A stretch of 64,000 nt of DNA from Mycocentrospora acerina (Eukaryota; Ascomycota; Dothideomycetes; Pleosporales): assembly GCA_022701365.1 (NCBI GenBank), contig JAKUHH010000396.1:1-64000 (forward strand), read 5' to 3'. Within the stretch, counting starts at the first letter, position 1, and the number at the start of each line of letters is the position of its first letter. The notes beneath the pieces are model-generated. The model searched no databases, was not told the origin of the DNA, and worked only from the letters and a program-made list of their open reading frames with translations. Both the position numbers and the translations under genes were made by a program. This document shows, piece after piece, positions 11,601 to 21,226 of the stretch.

Positions 11601-12774
11601 ATGGCTGATTCCGTACGTCATTGCGAGCCCCGCGCCGTCGCTGCGAAATGCGTGCTGACTCTGCCGCCACACAGGACGCCGCCGAGCGCAAGCCCCGCAA
11701 GTCGGTCGCCTTCTCCGAGGGCACCACCATCGTCGACAGCGACGGCCAGGTGACCGAGTCGGTCGAGGTCAACGGCGGTAAGTCGTCTGCGGAGAGCCAC
11801 GCGCCCCCAGGTCCACACGCCCGCCCGCGCACACGGCCACCTGTGCTGACAAGCGCCGCAGCAGGCGAGCCCGACAAGGAGGTCGACGACGTGACGGACA
11901 TGTTTGCCGACCTGGCCAAGAAGGTGCCCACACCCCCCGCGCTGGCACGGCGCCACGGCGTGCACAGAGGCTGACGAGCGCGCAGAAGAAGAAGAAGTCG
12001 TCCAAGAAGAAGGAGGCTGGCGACGACGACAACGACGACGCGGCCGAGGGCGACTTTGCCGCGCTCAAGAAGAAGAAAAAGGCCAGCAAGAAGAAGGTCG
12101 AGGACGACTTCGAGGCCAAGCTCGCCGCCGCCGGAGGCGAGGCCGCCGACGACGACGAGGCCGCCGCCGAGCCCGAGGTGCAGGAGGGCGACATGCTCAA
12201 GGGCACGGGCATCTGGCAGCATGATGCGACAACGCCCATTTCGTACAACCTGCTGCTCAGCCGCTTCTTCACCCTGCTCCACTCCACCCACCCGGACCTG
12301 GCCAGCTCCAGCACAAAGAGCTACAAGATCCCGCCGCCGCAATGTCTCCGCGAAGGCAACAAGAAGACCATCTTTGCCAACATTGCCGAGATTTGCAAGC
12401 GCATGAAGCGCACCGACGAGCACGTCACGCAGTTTCTGTTTGCCGAGCTGGGAACCAGCGGCTCCGTCGCCGGCAACTCGTCGCTGGTCATCAAGGGCCG
12501 CTTCCAGCAGAAGCAGATTGAGAACGTGCTCCGGCGGTACATTATGGAGTTTGTCACGTGCAAGACCTGCCGCTCCCCAGACACAGAGTACGTTGGTCTC
12601 TTGCCGCCGTTGCCGATTGGTGTTTGTCGCTAACACGCGTGCAGTCTCTCCAAGGGCGAGAACCGCCTCAGCTTTGTGACGTGCAACAGCTGCGGATCCA
12701 GGCGTTCGGTGCAGGCCATCAAGTCGGGTTTCTCGGCGCAGGTGGGCAAGCGAAGGAGGATGATCAAAAACTAA
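11601..12774 (+). CDS. SUI3: Translation initiation factor eIF2 subunit beta
   Basis: Exons 11601-11612 (four codons), 11675-11777, 11865-11923, 11986-12587 and 12645-12774 give 301 aa. eIF2-beta is part of the eIF2-GTP-Met-tRNAi ternary complex in the cytosol. The N-terminal half carries lysine blocks (one spans the exon 3/4 junction as AKK|KKKKSSKKK, another is LKKKKKASKKK); such K-boxes bind eIF5 and eIF2B-epsilon in the family. The C-terminal domain includes YNLLLSRFF, EICKRMKRTDEHV, GRFQQKQIENVLRRYI and the C4 zinc finger CKTC...CNSC, ending KRRRMIKN. The length is a little above yeast SUI3 (285 aa). The third exon has tandem acceptors (CAGCAG at 11859-11864), allowing one extra alanine. 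Strong GC bias at third positions suggests a highly expressed gene. Confidence 0.95.
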
Positions 12775-13459
12775 TGAGTTTGGGTTACGCATTTCACGAG
12801 GTTCAATGGTTTGCATGGCTTGGGTCGCATGACTGGGCGGCGCTATGGATGCACGGCGGCAGCCTGGAAAAGTTGTCGGGATGCAAGGGTTGCGTTGATT
12901 TCACGACGTTGTTCCGGAGCACTCTGGTGTTGATGTATGCACGCGTGCATGTATGCATGTATGCATGTGTGTGCTTGTGTACATGTGTGCGTGTGTGCAT
13001 GTGTGCACACGTGTGCTTGTGTATGAGAGCGAGACGATGGAATAAAGATTGATGACTTGAGCTTGTCACCACCCCATGTGTGGAATATGGACGTGATGTA
13101 ATACCTGGCCAAACCAGAGCACAAGTGGTGCCGTCGTCGTGTGTGGGCGCTTGGACAGGTACGAGTAGCATGCCATGTTGGCACGTGCAAGCGCCTTGGA
13201 CCCTGCCCTGGCATTCGTGGGCTGGTGGGCGCTTCGACATGCCCCGCTAACCAACGGCTGGCAGGGCGAGGCTGAGCGCTTGACACCAAGGAGCGCGCCA
13301 GGCATGCAGCGGGTAGCCAAAGGCGCGGTGCTGACCATGTCGTGGATTCATTCCCCTTTGCCCCATCTGCGCCCCTCGACGTCTGCTTCCTGCCCTCGAC
13401 ACCACGGGACAAGCCTTTTAGCCTGCGACGACGTCGATTGAAGCTCGACACACGCCAGC
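12775..13459. other. Intergenic region with alternating purine-pyrimidine tract
   Basis: 3' flank of eIF2-beta, then a TG/CA-rich tract (12931-13027), then about 430 bp of GC-balanced sequence acting as 5' region of the AIM24 gene. No gene is seen. Confidence 0.45.
12931..13027. repeat. TG/CA-rich alternating tract
   Basis: Nearly continuous alternation of purine and pyrimidine (TGTATGCACGCGTGCATGTA and similar) over almost 100 bp. Such tracts favour Z-DNA and slippage. A related tract occurs 0.5 kb away inside intron 1 of the next gene. Confidence 0.75.
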
Positions 13460-14999
13460 ATGTCTGGATACTACCCACGTGAGTGCGTTTCGATTGTGTA
13501 CGTGTGTGTGCATGTATGTGCATGTGTATGTATACGCGTATGAGCATGTGTGTGTACACGTGTATGAGCATGTGTATGTATATATATGCACGTGTGTACA
13601 TGTGTGTGTATATTCATCCGTAGGAACTGAACGAGAGAGAGAGAGAGATAGAGATAGAGAGAGAAAGAGAGAGACAGAGAGAGGGAGAGAGACAGAGAGA
13701 CAGAGAGACAGAGAGAAAAAGAGAGAAAAAGAACCCGTCAAGACTCACAGGCTGATGCTATGCAGCGCCCCCATCCGGAGATGGCCAGGGACAACAGCAA
13801 TACTTTGCGCCTCCGCCACAAGGCCCTCCGTCGTTCCCACCACCGCCAGCTTCGCCGCCCGCGCAGCAACTGCAGCACTATCCTCCGCCTCCGGGCGGGC
13901 TGCAGACATCATATGCGCCTCCTCCAGAGCATGCTCAACAGCAACTGCAGCAGCACTATCCCCCGCCAGGCGGTGCCCAGCAACAGCAACAGCCTCTAAA
14001 TGCGCAAAGTTCGAGCCCGAGCCCCCGACCCGTCACAACGCCACAGCACTCCAGCCAGCAACAACAAACACTACAACAAACAACGCCTCAGCAACAGCAA
14101 CAGCAGACACAAGCCCCGCAACAGCCACAATTTGCGGGTGCGGGGAGCACGTCGGCAGACGATGTCGGCACCTTTAATGGAGGGAGCTACAGAGTCAGCC
14201 ATCGGGACACAAACACCATTCTGACAGTCCAGCTGGCCATCGGTTGTCCGTTTACTGCAAAACCTGGTTCGTCTCCTACTGTTTTTCTTTATGCCCTGCA
14301 CCAGCCAGTCCCTCGAACAGGACATGAACACAAGACTAACCAATCACAAGGTGCCATGATTGCCATGTCCCCTACAATAACCCTCAAAGGCTCCTTGAAG
14401 TTCTCCTTCAAGAAAGCTCTCGGTGGTGGCGAGATGAACAAATCAACATACACCGGCCCTGGCGAGCTTTTGCTCGCACCTTCCACCATTGGTGACATTA
14501 CCATCATCAAGCTCGGCGGACAAGAGCAGTGGAGTGTGGGCAAGGATGCCTTTCTGGCCTGTACACAGGGTATAGTTACCGAGTATAAGAGTCAAGGCAT
14601 TGGGAAGGGCATGTTGAGTGGAGAAGGCTTCTTTGTGTACAGGATGAGCGGCGTGGGCGTTTTGTGGATTACGAGCTTTGGAGCCATTATCAGGAAGGAT
14701 GTAGGTCCTCCCTATTCCCTTTTATTCTTCCGCCTGCCTCATGTCTATTCATCTACTGAGAACACCGCTAACCGCCGTACAAACAGCTACAAAAGGACGA
14801 AAAATACATCATCGACAACGGACATCTTGTTGCTTGGAATTGCAAGTATGTCCTCGAGCGCGTCGCGTCCGGAGGCATTCTATCAAATATAACGGCAGGT
14901 GAGGGGCTGGTATGTAAGTTTACAGGGCCCGGAACCGTCTTCATGCAGACGAGGAACGCACAGGCTTTTTCAGCATGGCTTGCAGGTAACGCCATTTAG
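13460..14999 (+). CDS. AIM24-family protein with Pro/Gln-rich N-terminus
   Basis: Exons 13460-13478, 13766-14266, 14351-14700 and 14787-14999 give 360 aa. The first exon encodes only MSGYYP plus one base; the correct frame of exon 2 starts PPPSGDGQGQQQYFAPPP. Residues to about 130 are low-complexity Pro/Gln. From SADDVGTFNGGSYRVSHRDT the beta-rich AIM24 (DUF124, TIGR00266-type) domain begins, with CPFTAKPGAMIAMSPTITLKG, GPGELLLAPSTIGDITII, the GKDAFLAC block and a C-terminal GPGTVFMQTRNAQAFSAWL. Yeast Aim24 is mitochondrial; this version lacks an obvious targeting sequence and may be cytosolic. Intron 1 is long (287 nt) and filled with microsatellites. Biochemical activity is unknown. Confidence 0.85.
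13498..13731. repeat. Microsatellites inside intron 1 of the AIM24 gene
   Basis: A TG/TATG-rich alternating tract (13498-13615) is followed by a GA-rich tract (13632-13731) made of GAGA with scattered T, C and A interruptions. Together they fill most of the 287-nt intron. The GA tract lies just upstream of the acceptor at 13764-13765, where a pyrimidine-rich stretch would be usual. Confidence 0.8.
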
Positions 15000-15392
15000 T
15001 CTGTTCATGGTATGCTTATGTTACTCTTCAAACTATCGGGATACCTGCACACAAGACTGAAACATTGAAATCAATCAGTTTTCTTATGAGAGCGAGTTGA
15101 GAACAAATTTCAACTTGCCAGTGAATGCCAAGTTTGATGTACCGAGTGACGCGCGGGCAAGTACGCAGCAATGGAACTTGATACAGCACAACACACAAAG
15201 ACAACGCCTCATAATCACCAAATGGAGAGTTCACAGTATCAAATACATCCTTATATATAACTTAAAATAACTGAGCCACTGCAAAGAATGAACAACGACA
15301 AGGTTTAAACCTGACAAACATCTTGAAAATTATTTCAGTACCCAAAAAGATCAAATAGAAATGCTTCTCCTCCAGCGTGAATTCACTCGCGG
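15000..15392. other. Convergent 3' intergenic region
   Basis: 3' flanks of the AIM24 gene and the minus-strand orphan gene. AT-richer than both genes. No gene is seen. Confidence 0.45.
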
Positions 15393-16130
15393 CTAATCCA
15401 ACTCACCGTCACTCCAGTCGACCTCGTCCTCGGGGGCCCATTCAATCGACTTGGGCGGCCATTCGATGCACTTGAGTGGTGGAGGTGTCAAGAGGCCTAT
15501 ATTTCGTTGGTTTGTTGTTTTGACAACAGTCGGAGGCTTCTTTGTTGTCCTTAGGTTAGTGTGTATCGTAGTTCCCACAGCTCCCATTGACTTTGTTATC
15601 TCTGAACTGATACTTGGCTTCTTTGCTAACAGGACTGCAACTCCCCCTGACTCAGTATCGGCTTTTCTCTTTAGGTTATTTCCAGCTATTTGAAACTTCT
15701 TCGCCCATGCCGGCGTCTCCCCTTCAAATTGTACCGGCTGCGAATCTGGCACACCGAGCAGGCAAAGATAATCCGCTGCGAGCAGCAGACCTCGCTCCGT
15801 CGCGACGTGAATTTTGCCATTGTAGAGGTACAGATCCACATTATCAATGACTCTGATGGAATCTTTACGAACCCTGATGGCGCGACCCATGTCGCATGCG
15901 CGGAATCCGTGACTGAGAAGCCCTAGTGCTCGTTCCCGCAGGCCCTTGGGAAATGAGGTTGCTGGCGGAGGGGAATAATGGGTTATATTAGAGCAGAGAA
16001 GCGGAATGCTGGTGACCGAGTAAGGGATAACAGTGAGTTTGGAATCAACCAAAGAGCCAAGCTCAAACAAGGTGGTAGTATGGGTGAGGCTCATAGTCGC
16101 TGCTGATGCTGGTAGCCGTGTCATCTTCAT
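15393..16130 (-). CDS. Hypothetical protein, 245 aa
   Basis: A single-exon frame from ATG 16130 to a stop at 15393. I do not recognise a family. The middle (about residues 60-135) looks folded, with the segments ALGLLSHGFRACDMGRAIRV, NVDLYLYNGKIHVATERGLL and ADYLCLLGVPD; the C-terminal part is Ser/Thr/Lys/Pro-rich and ends with two near-repeats (KCIEWPPKSIEWAPEDEVDW) and an acidic tail. No signal peptide or membrane segment. Possibly a lineage-restricted nuclear or cytosolic protein. The overlapping plus-strand frames are shorter and low-complexity. The start could be a few codons later (second ATG at 16124). Confidence 0.55.
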   Translation of the reverse strand: MKMTRLPASAATMSLTHTTTLFELGSLVDSKLTVIPYSVTSIPLLCSNITHYSPPPATSFPKGLRERALGLLSHGFRACDMGRAIRVRKDSIRVIDNVDLYLYNGKIHVATERGLLLAADYLCLLGVPDSQPVQFEGETPAWAKKFQIAGNNLKRKADTESGGVAVLLAKKPSISSEITKSMGAVGTTIHTNLRTTKKPPTVVKTTNQRNIGLLTPPPLKCIEWPPKSIEWAPEDEVDWSDGELD

Positions 16131-16673
16131 AGAAGCAGTCAATGATTGGAAGTTGTTTAATTGACAACATCGATGAAAACTCTACGACTGTCCTTTTAGA
16201 CCAGTCTCTAGACAAAAAGCTTTAAGCTCGTTTGAACAGAGCGGCTCTGGTTAACGGAAAACTTTGTGCCTCACCCACGTTTTTACGTTTTGTCCCAACT
16301 TTTTTTCCATGTTTGTACCTTTGCTTATGATTTCTACTGCATCAGTCTTGATTTTGGGGATCGAAAATTGGCCTAGCAGGCTTCCTTCGACGTCAAAACC
16401 ATGGCGCTCTCTTGATTCACTAATTACTTCAATCGTTTTGAAAATTCGGAAACGAAATAAATGCTTTTCCCTTCTGTCTGCCGTCTCTTGTTTTGGTTGA
16501 CATGCCAGCGTACTTTACACATGGAGACTTAGCGGATGGACATGATATTATAGTGGTGTCAACCAAAGTTTGCCTTCCAGCAACTTCTTGGGCGTATCCA
16601 CATAAAACCTGTTGCAAATGAATGTTGACGGTAACTTACTAGATCCGACCGCCATTTTTCTGTCTTTATCAAA

Positions 16674-16718
16674 AAATTCAACAAATTCAACAAATTCAAC
16701 AAATTCAACAAATTCAAC
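16674..16718. repeat. Five perfect copies of a 9-bp tandem repeat
   Basis: The unit AAATTCAAC is repeated five times without change. Nine is a multiple of three, so on the minus strand it reads as repeated Glu-Phe-Val within a 76-codon ATG-started frame (16778-16548). That frame has no other protein-like feature, so I treat this as a minisatellite. Confidence 0.85.
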
Positions 16719-17478
16719 ACATTCGGCACCAATCATCACTTCCTTCATATTGTACTCCAGATTATACATATAACTCATAGTTTAATCTCTAACGGACTGG
16801 TAAAACTATAAAAATTCAATCTGAGAATTAACTTGTGCTCGCACACAGTCTCCGCAACGATAGCTATTGTATTGAATGTGCAAACACGGAGAAATCTAGT
16901 CGCCCGCTACAGGCTCATTCACCTCTAATTATTTGTTTTGTGAATCCACATTTCTCAATAATTTGTCGTAAACTGAACTTTCTCCACACAGTATGTCTTC
17001 TGTCAAACCCATCAACTTTCCAGCATCGAAAACACGATACCTCCGCAATTATTTCAAAACTTTCTTATCCAGCCATAGAAAAATGCCAGATCCGCATGGA
17101 ACCTAAAATCTAGGCCAGGGTGGTCGTCGCGGTGGCGTCTCGAACCAGGGGGGTCAGCAAAGCTTGGTAAAAAAAATTGATCCTATCTTGCAGGGCGCCA
17201 AAAACAAATTGATTAATTCAATATTACATTACACGAAATTCAGTGCGCCTGTATCTTTTGGACCGAAATTTTGACAAGTTTAGTATGATCAGCCAAGTAA
17301 CAATAGAGCTCTCATTCTTCTATGAACTTATAGCTGAGGAAATTCTCCACAATCTTGCGACTCACGTTTTACTTCAACTCCTTACTCCTTTGTTATCACA
17401 GTGCACAAAGTTCGAACAAATCTTGCAGCCCAAAGTAGAACAAACTTAATGCAGAAGATTTCTTTAGTAGCCTTGATC

Positions 17479-17796
17479 TCAAAGTTGAATTGAATTGTGG
17501 ATGCTACAGGATAACACTAATTTCACGTCATAGGAGGGGAAATTTATAGGAGCAACTTGCTGTATCTTCATGAATATGTGAACAAAAGGCCATACAGGCA
17601 CTGTGCTCACTTGCTCACGAGTGATAAACCATGAGTGTTGGCTGACACATGATACGATGCCGGCTTTTTCGAAGCCGAAAAGAATGCCATTGAGAGAATA
17701 ACAATTCGCTGCGGAATCAACGTTACCCAATGTGAGAGAGGGGAGGTGGAGATTCAGGACGAACATCGTCAATCGGTAAGAAGCAAACTTGGGCAT
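17479..17796 (-). CDS. Small hypothetical ORF, possibly secreted
   Basis: A 105-codon frame from ATG 17796. The N-terminus (MPKFASYRLTMFVLNLHLPS) is moderately hydrophobic and could be a weak signal peptide; three cysteines follow (NCYS, VSCVS, LSCS). It lies in AT-rich gene-poor DNA, the usual setting of small secreted proteins in plant-associated fungi. Part of it (about 17545-17660) resembles 34265-34375, where the frame is broken. It may equally be a chance frame over a dispersed repeat. Confidence 0.25.
   Translation of the reverse strand: MPKFASYRLTMFVLNLHLPSLTLGNVDSAANCYSLNGILFGFEKAGIVSCVSQHSWFITREQVSTVPVWPFVHIFMKIQQVAPINFPSYDVKLVLSCSIHNSIQL
17545..17660 (+). repeat. Dispersed repeat, copy 1
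   Basis: Shares with 34265-34375 the ordered blocks ACTTG(C/T)TGTAT, TACA(G/T)AGGCACTG-like sequence, TGCTCAC(T/A)TGCTCACG and GTGTTGGCTGACACAT, same orientation. About 70-80 per cent similar by eye over 110 bp. Origin unknown. Confidence 0.55.
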
Positions 17797-18901
17797 ATTG
17801 TGAAAAATCTCTATTAAATTGTTATATGATCAGGGTAATATTCTATTTTCTTGATATCTATAACACATTTCTTCAACCTATTTTTGATGTATGGATCGTG
17901 TCATCACAAATAAATTGATGGAAAATCATCAGTTGAGCTTTTCCAAATCCCTTCCGCAAGCTCATGATGATGAGGTTGCTCAGGATTGTCGTAATCTTAC
18001 TGTTAAGCACGGAGATCTTTGTTGTGACAGGACAAAACGTAGCCTAGCTCTACATGAGTTGGCAGTTAAATCAGCACCCTTGTTCAGTCATAGGCCTGAA
18101 AGTCTCAAATAATGCTATCTATTCAGACAAGCCCAACCCATATCTGAAGCGCTGCGTAAATGGTCCTGAAATGGCTGCGCCCATTAAGTCAATACTTGAT
18201 AATTTTAACATGAGCTATTGGCGCACACGTCTCTGCAGTCTAGTCATGGTCTTGCCATTGCCACTGGCGCAATGGACAAAAGACACACGGGCTTATAATA
18301 TTTCGACATTTGGCGATTGCCGGTCATTTCTATCTACTTGACAGTTTCTGTGTGGTAGCCATGACTCACGTGATGGAGGTAGAGACTGGAGGAAAGTGGT
18401 TCGTAAGGTGATCTGCATTGGATCAAGTAAGAAGTAGCACCAATAAGGGATGGATGGATGGGACAACGATTCAATACTTTGCCATCTCGATGCCTGCTGC
18501 TTTGATTTTGGCACTAACTTTTTTGAGTCCATTTTGTCGTACTCTTCGGGCCAATGAAACCGACATTGGTCAATATTAGTTCAAAAGCCACCACATTCTA
18601 GACTGTTCATTTAGTCTGCCCATTCAGTGTCTTGTTCATCTTTGTTCAGCTCAGCCTCTATCTGCTGAGCTGGGAGATGGAGTACGCTTATTAATGCGCC
18701 TCTTGTGCTAGCCGACAAGCAGGCGTGACATGCTTCTAGAGCCCTGCGGTGGCGATTCATAATGTGCCTGTGAGTGTTGAGCGGATGTGTCCCGTGAGAG
18801 GCGAATGGGTCAGGAGTAGACCAAACGGCAAGCAGGACTCCTTGCTTAGTGGATTATAGGGGTCGATAGTAGCGCGTCTCTGTAGTTGGACCCACCTGAC
18901 A

Positions 18902-19345
18902 ATGAATCCCAACAACCGAAAAGGAGTTCTGAGGGAGAAATGCCTGCCCTACGACTTAGCTCAACCTGATCCTCTAAAACATCTGCCGTGTTCACGAGAC
19001 AAGCCTTCGTGGCGTCAGGTATTTGTGCGCAAGTGTTCCCCTGACACCAGCGACCCGGAGTCGAGCGCCACTCCCCCGCTCATCCAGTGGTCTTGCCTCG
19101 GACGTGAACCCCACATTGGTGGCAGGAGCCGCAGCCGGTCCACGGCTTTGAATAAATTGGCAGCACACGGCTTAGACGACTTACTCAAGCGTCGACTCAG
19201 GGCCTGCATGCCTCTGGGTTCGTCTAAGGGGACAGTCCGAGAAGGTTTCGGATGCCCAATAACGGCGGCACATCTGACAGGAGACCAGACGATCAGCATC
19301 GCGTCAGTCGCGCATTTCGAAGAGGAGACACCACATATACTGTAG
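18902..19345 (+). CDS. Doubtful hypothetical protein, 147 aa
   Basis: Uninterrupted frame from ATG 18902 to TAG 19345 in the better-balanced part of a gene-poor region. Rich in Arg, Ser and Pro, with cysteines but no motif, signal peptide or membrane segment. Long enough to be noteworthy, but a partly overlapping open frame exists on the minus strand, so it could be non-coding. Confidence 0.22.
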   Translation: MNPNNRKGVLREKCLPYDLAQPDPLKHLPCSRDKPSWRQVFVRKCSPDTSDPESSATPPLIQWSCLGREPHIGGRSRSRSTALNKLAAHGLDDLLKRRLRACMPLGSSKGTVREGFGCPITAAHLTGDQTISIASVAHFEEETPHIL

Positions 19346-20024
19346 AAATTTCCTACTCTGCTTCAAATTGGGCTGAACGATGATCGACGTTGAGATAGGA
19401 TTCGTGGATCCACCTCAACGCGCAAATACATCTTTGTCCTGCACGTCACAGGATCCGCACATGTGGCGTCGGATTTCCCCGAAGTTCCTCCGGCTCCCGC
19501 GGACTTGGAGAATGCGAGGAATACTATTGTCTCGCATCCTAACTCCTCATTGCATCCTTGAGGTTTGCAGCCGTAAACTTTGTGCCCATCCCATTGATCG
19601 TTGCTAGGTGACGAATGATACTTAGCAACATACTGCGTAGCAGTTACGTCGGATTGTCATTTCACTCTTGGTTAGCTCACCGTTCGTGTCCCGTCTTGAA
19701 CCAGAAAATCGTCTAAGCCTGGACCTTTTCTGAAACCTACAGTACCCATCTTTGCTCTAGTGGAGCGGTAGTTTATGCTGTGATTGGATCATAAGGTATA
19801 GGGCGGTGCTCGGCTTCCCATGAGACTGGTGCTACAGCTGCACGGTGCAGGGTTAGGTTAAGCTACTCTTGTCTTGACCCAGTTGTCCTCGGAAATTCTG
19901 CATGAAAGTGGGTAAATCCCCTGTTGTCGGATCGATAGAAATATAAGGTAGGGTGTGATCTTCGTGTAGTCGTTCCTTCCGGCCCTTTTTTTCTTATCGA
20001 ACTCCTGTTCGTGAGCAGCCCAGT

Positions 20025-21226
20025 ATGTCGGCAACACTCCAAGACTTCCAACTTGCGGCAGCGGCCGCGGGGTTCACCATCGGGTTTGGGTTCTTGACAG
20101 TCTGGGAGGCATGGAAACAGACACGGCGGAACCGCAATCCGTTGCGATCTATCTATATTTACATGCTATGGGGGGAGATAATGGTGAACGTTGCCATTGG
20201 CATCATTGGGTGGCTGTTCCTCAATGGGAGACTGGGTCCTACGTAAGTACTCACTCTGATAACTCTCTTTGAAGCCACTCTGACAAGTTCGTAGCGTTCC
20301 CGTGCTGTTCTTCATTCTCTTCCTTTGGGTCTTTCAGATTCAACTGCTTATGCAAATCATCATTAATCGAATCGCCCTCATCGCCGAACATCGCAGTACC
20401 GTCGCACGCCTGAAATGGGGTACTGTAACCCTCATCACTGCTATCAACATTGCCGTTTTCTGCATTTGGATTCCTGCGCACACTGTTCCACCTGTTAGCA
20501 ACACATTTGTCATGGTCAACGATGTCTGGGACAAAATTTCCAAGGTTCTCATTCTCATTGTTGACGCTGGTCTCAACTGGTACTTCCTACACACTGTCAA
20601 GACTAGACTTTTGCAGCAGAATGGGTTGACTAAATATCAACCCCTTGTAAGCTTCAATGCGAAGCTCATGGTAGTCTCCATTGGCATGGATGTAAGGGAG
20701 CAATCACACTTACTTTAGCACACTATACTAACAATCGTAGGGATTGCTTATCGGCCTCATGTTTCTCAGAAACCCTGTTGTGTACATACAGTTTCACCCA
20801 GTCGTATACATGGTTAAGCTTAACATCGAAATGTCCATGGCTTCTCTTATCGTCCGTCTAGCGCAAGGAAAGACCGAACAAGACATGGATCCTGAAGAAT
20901 TCCACACCTCTACTGCTCCCACCTCGAACGCCGACAAGCTCTCAAAGAAAGCTCGTTCCAAGGGTGACCACGTTCAATCTTTCAAGATGACAACGAAAGC
21001 CATGAAGAGCAACAATGCGCACAGCCGCAACGACAGTGATGAGGGTCGTGGAGAAATTCACTGCAGAACGGAACTGAACGTAGTCGTAGAGCAAATCGGT
21101 ATGACGAAAGAAGAGGAGCTGGAGGCCAGTAGCTCGAGAAGCTCAAATGAGACACCGCACTCAATGTTTGGTGATGAAACACCGCTTCACAAGTACAATG
21201 CGAAGGTACATACAAGAGCATTGTAG
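20025..21226 (+). CDS. Multi-pass membrane protein, function unknown
   Basis: Exons 20025-20242, 20295-20691 and 20741-21226 give 366 aa. About seven hydrophobic segments occupy residues 10-270 (for example FTIGFGFLTVWEAW, NVAIGIIGWLFL, VLFFILFLWVFQIQLLMQII, VTLITAINIAVFCIWIPA and the last around LLIGLMFLRNPVVYIQ), followed by a ~100-residue hydrophilic Ser/Lys/Glu-rich cytoplasmic tail. This is the plan of the fungal 7-TM integral membrane proteins usually annotated without function, some of which are receptor-like. The signature of a named GPCR class is not visible. ATG 20025 is followed by a compact exon and standard GTAAGT donor. The tail could carry phosphorylation sites, which would suit a signalling role (inference). 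Confidence 0.75.

Larger units (their letters stand above)
16131..20024. other. Gene-poor 3.9 kb region
   Basis: AT-rich to about 18.6 kb, then closer to average composition. It holds a 9-bp tandem array (16674-16718), a small minus-strand ORF overlapping a dispersed repeat (17479-17796), possible degraded coding traces at 17.9-18.35 kb and a 147-codon frame at 18902. No gene of a recognised family is present. Confidence 0.4.

Noticed and set aside
11599..12816. 405-codon minus-strand open frame opposite eIF2-beta
   Set aside because: It covers exons and introns alike in very GC-rich DNA and reads as Leu/Val/Gly-rich low complexity. eIF2-beta on the plus strand is certain.
16674..16718. CRISPR-like regular repeat
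   Set aside because: A 9-bp head-to-tail array without spacers in a eukaryotic genome; a simple minisatellite.
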